Shown here in pieces: positions 5,674 through 5,987 of a stretch of 5,987 nt of DNA (position 1 is its first letter; the number at the start of each line of letters is the position of its first letter). The stretch spans positions 1 through 5,987 of the forward strand of contig DAITPJ010000108.1 of NCBI GenBank assembly GCA_036833635.1. Direction: 5' to 3'. The notes beneath the pieces were generated by a model. The model saw only the letters and a program-made list of their open reading frames with translations. It ran no database searches and was not told where the DNA came from. Position numbers and translations under genes: made by a program. The stretch comes from Terrimesophilobacter sp036833635 (GTDB lineage Bacteria > Actinomycetota > Actinomycetes > Actinomycetales > Microbacteriaceae).

Positions 5674-5987
5674 TGGCGACCGCAACCGACACCGCAACGA
5701 CCCAGCTCACCCTCGCGAAGTCCATCACCGCGGGCCTCAAGCGTGCGTTGCAGGACGATGAGAAGGTCGTGCTGCTCGGCGAGGACATCGGCAAGCTCGG
5801 TGGAGTGTTCCGGGTGACGGATGGCCTCCAGGCCGAGTTCGGCACCGACCGGGTCATGGACACCCCGCTCGCCGAGTCCGGCATCGTCGGCATGGCGGTC
5901 GGGCTCGCGATGCGTGGCTATCGCCCGGTCGTCGAGATCCAGTTCGACGGCTTCATCTACCCCGGCTTCGACCAGATCGTCGCGCAG
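5673..5987 (+). CDS. pdhB: 2-oxoacid dehydrogenase E1 component, beta subunit, 3'-truncated by the window edge
   Basis: Partner of the alpha subunit in the alpha2beta2 E1 heterotetramer. Only the first 105 codons are inside the window; the family is about 325-350 residues. The visible part is the N-terminal pyrimidine-binding domain of the transketolase fold. It contains LLGEDIGKLGGVFRVTDGL (residues 34-52), then FGTDRVMDTPLAESGIVG, whose Glu68 corresponds to the Glu that activates the thiamine cofactor, and then VEIQFDGFIYPGFDQI near the edge. The ATG shares a base with the alpha stop (TGATG) and has GAGGG nine bases upstream at 5659-5663, so the two are translated together in equal amounts. 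Start and identity are secure. The substrate question is the same as for the alpha gene, so bkdB is an alternative name. Confidence 0.93.
   Translation, partial: MATATDTATTQLTLAKSITAGLKRALQDDEKVVLLGEDIGKLGGVFRVTDGLQAEFGTDRVMDTPLAESGIVGMAVGLAMRGYRPVVEIQFDGFIYPGFDQIVAQ

Noticed and set aside
4564..5697. Minus-strand open frame (377 codons) opposite the E1 alpha gene
   Set aside because: It is a shadow of the E1 alpha frame; its composition (Arg, Val, Asp, Leu) is biased and it has no family motif.
1..5987. Mobile element, CRISPR array, tRNA or rRNA
   Set aside because: No transposase or integrase, no regularly spaced direct repeats and no cloverleaf or rRNA-like stretch was seen. The only repeats are the inverted pair at 1861-1945 and the operator half-sites.

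Overview
The window is GC-rich, and its coding sequence is dominated by codons ending in G or C. It reads as a chromosomal segment of a high-GC actinobacterium. The PNPase is of the actinobacterial (GpsI-like) type, and a dispersed-looking palindrome containing TGGTTGAG and CGTATCGAAA resembles repeats I remember from Microbacteriaceae genomes. Microbacteriaceae is therefore my best guess, but it rests on memory and not on a search.

Layout from left to right: (1) The 3' part of pnp (polynucleotide phosphorylase) on the + strand covers 1-1848, with both KH and S1 RNA-binding domains intact. (2) A 105-bp gap holds two inverted copies of a short hairpin-bearing repeat unit (1861-1945), exactly between convergent genes. 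(3) A compact minus-strand operon at 4327-1954 runs tetR -> ABC ATPase -> ABC-2 permease. Both junctions are 4-base ATGA stop/start overlaps, so translation is probably coupled. (4) A 218-bp divergent intergenic region (4328-4545) holds a TetR-type operator with two tandem imperfect palindromes 20 bp apart, candidate promoters facing both ways, and a leader for the next operon. (5) On the + strand lie the genes for the alpha and beta subunits of a thiamine-diphosphate-dependent 2-oxoacid dehydrogenase E1 (pyruvate or branched-chain type). The beta gene overlaps the alpha stop (TGATG) and runs off the right edge.

How the parts work together: the TetR protein probably represses its own operon by binding across its -10 and spacer region, and an unknown ligand would release the ABC exporter. 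The E1 alpha/beta pair forms an alpha2beta2 decarboxylase feeding an E2 component presumably encoded just beyond the window. PNPase is a housekeeping RNA-decay enzyme, and its transcript probably ends at or in the palindromic repeat.

No mobile element, CRISPR array, tRNA or rRNA is visible. I see no clearly new biological system. The most distinctive features are the paired repeat units, whose stems differ in sequence but each pair perfectly, and the two-site operator architecture.
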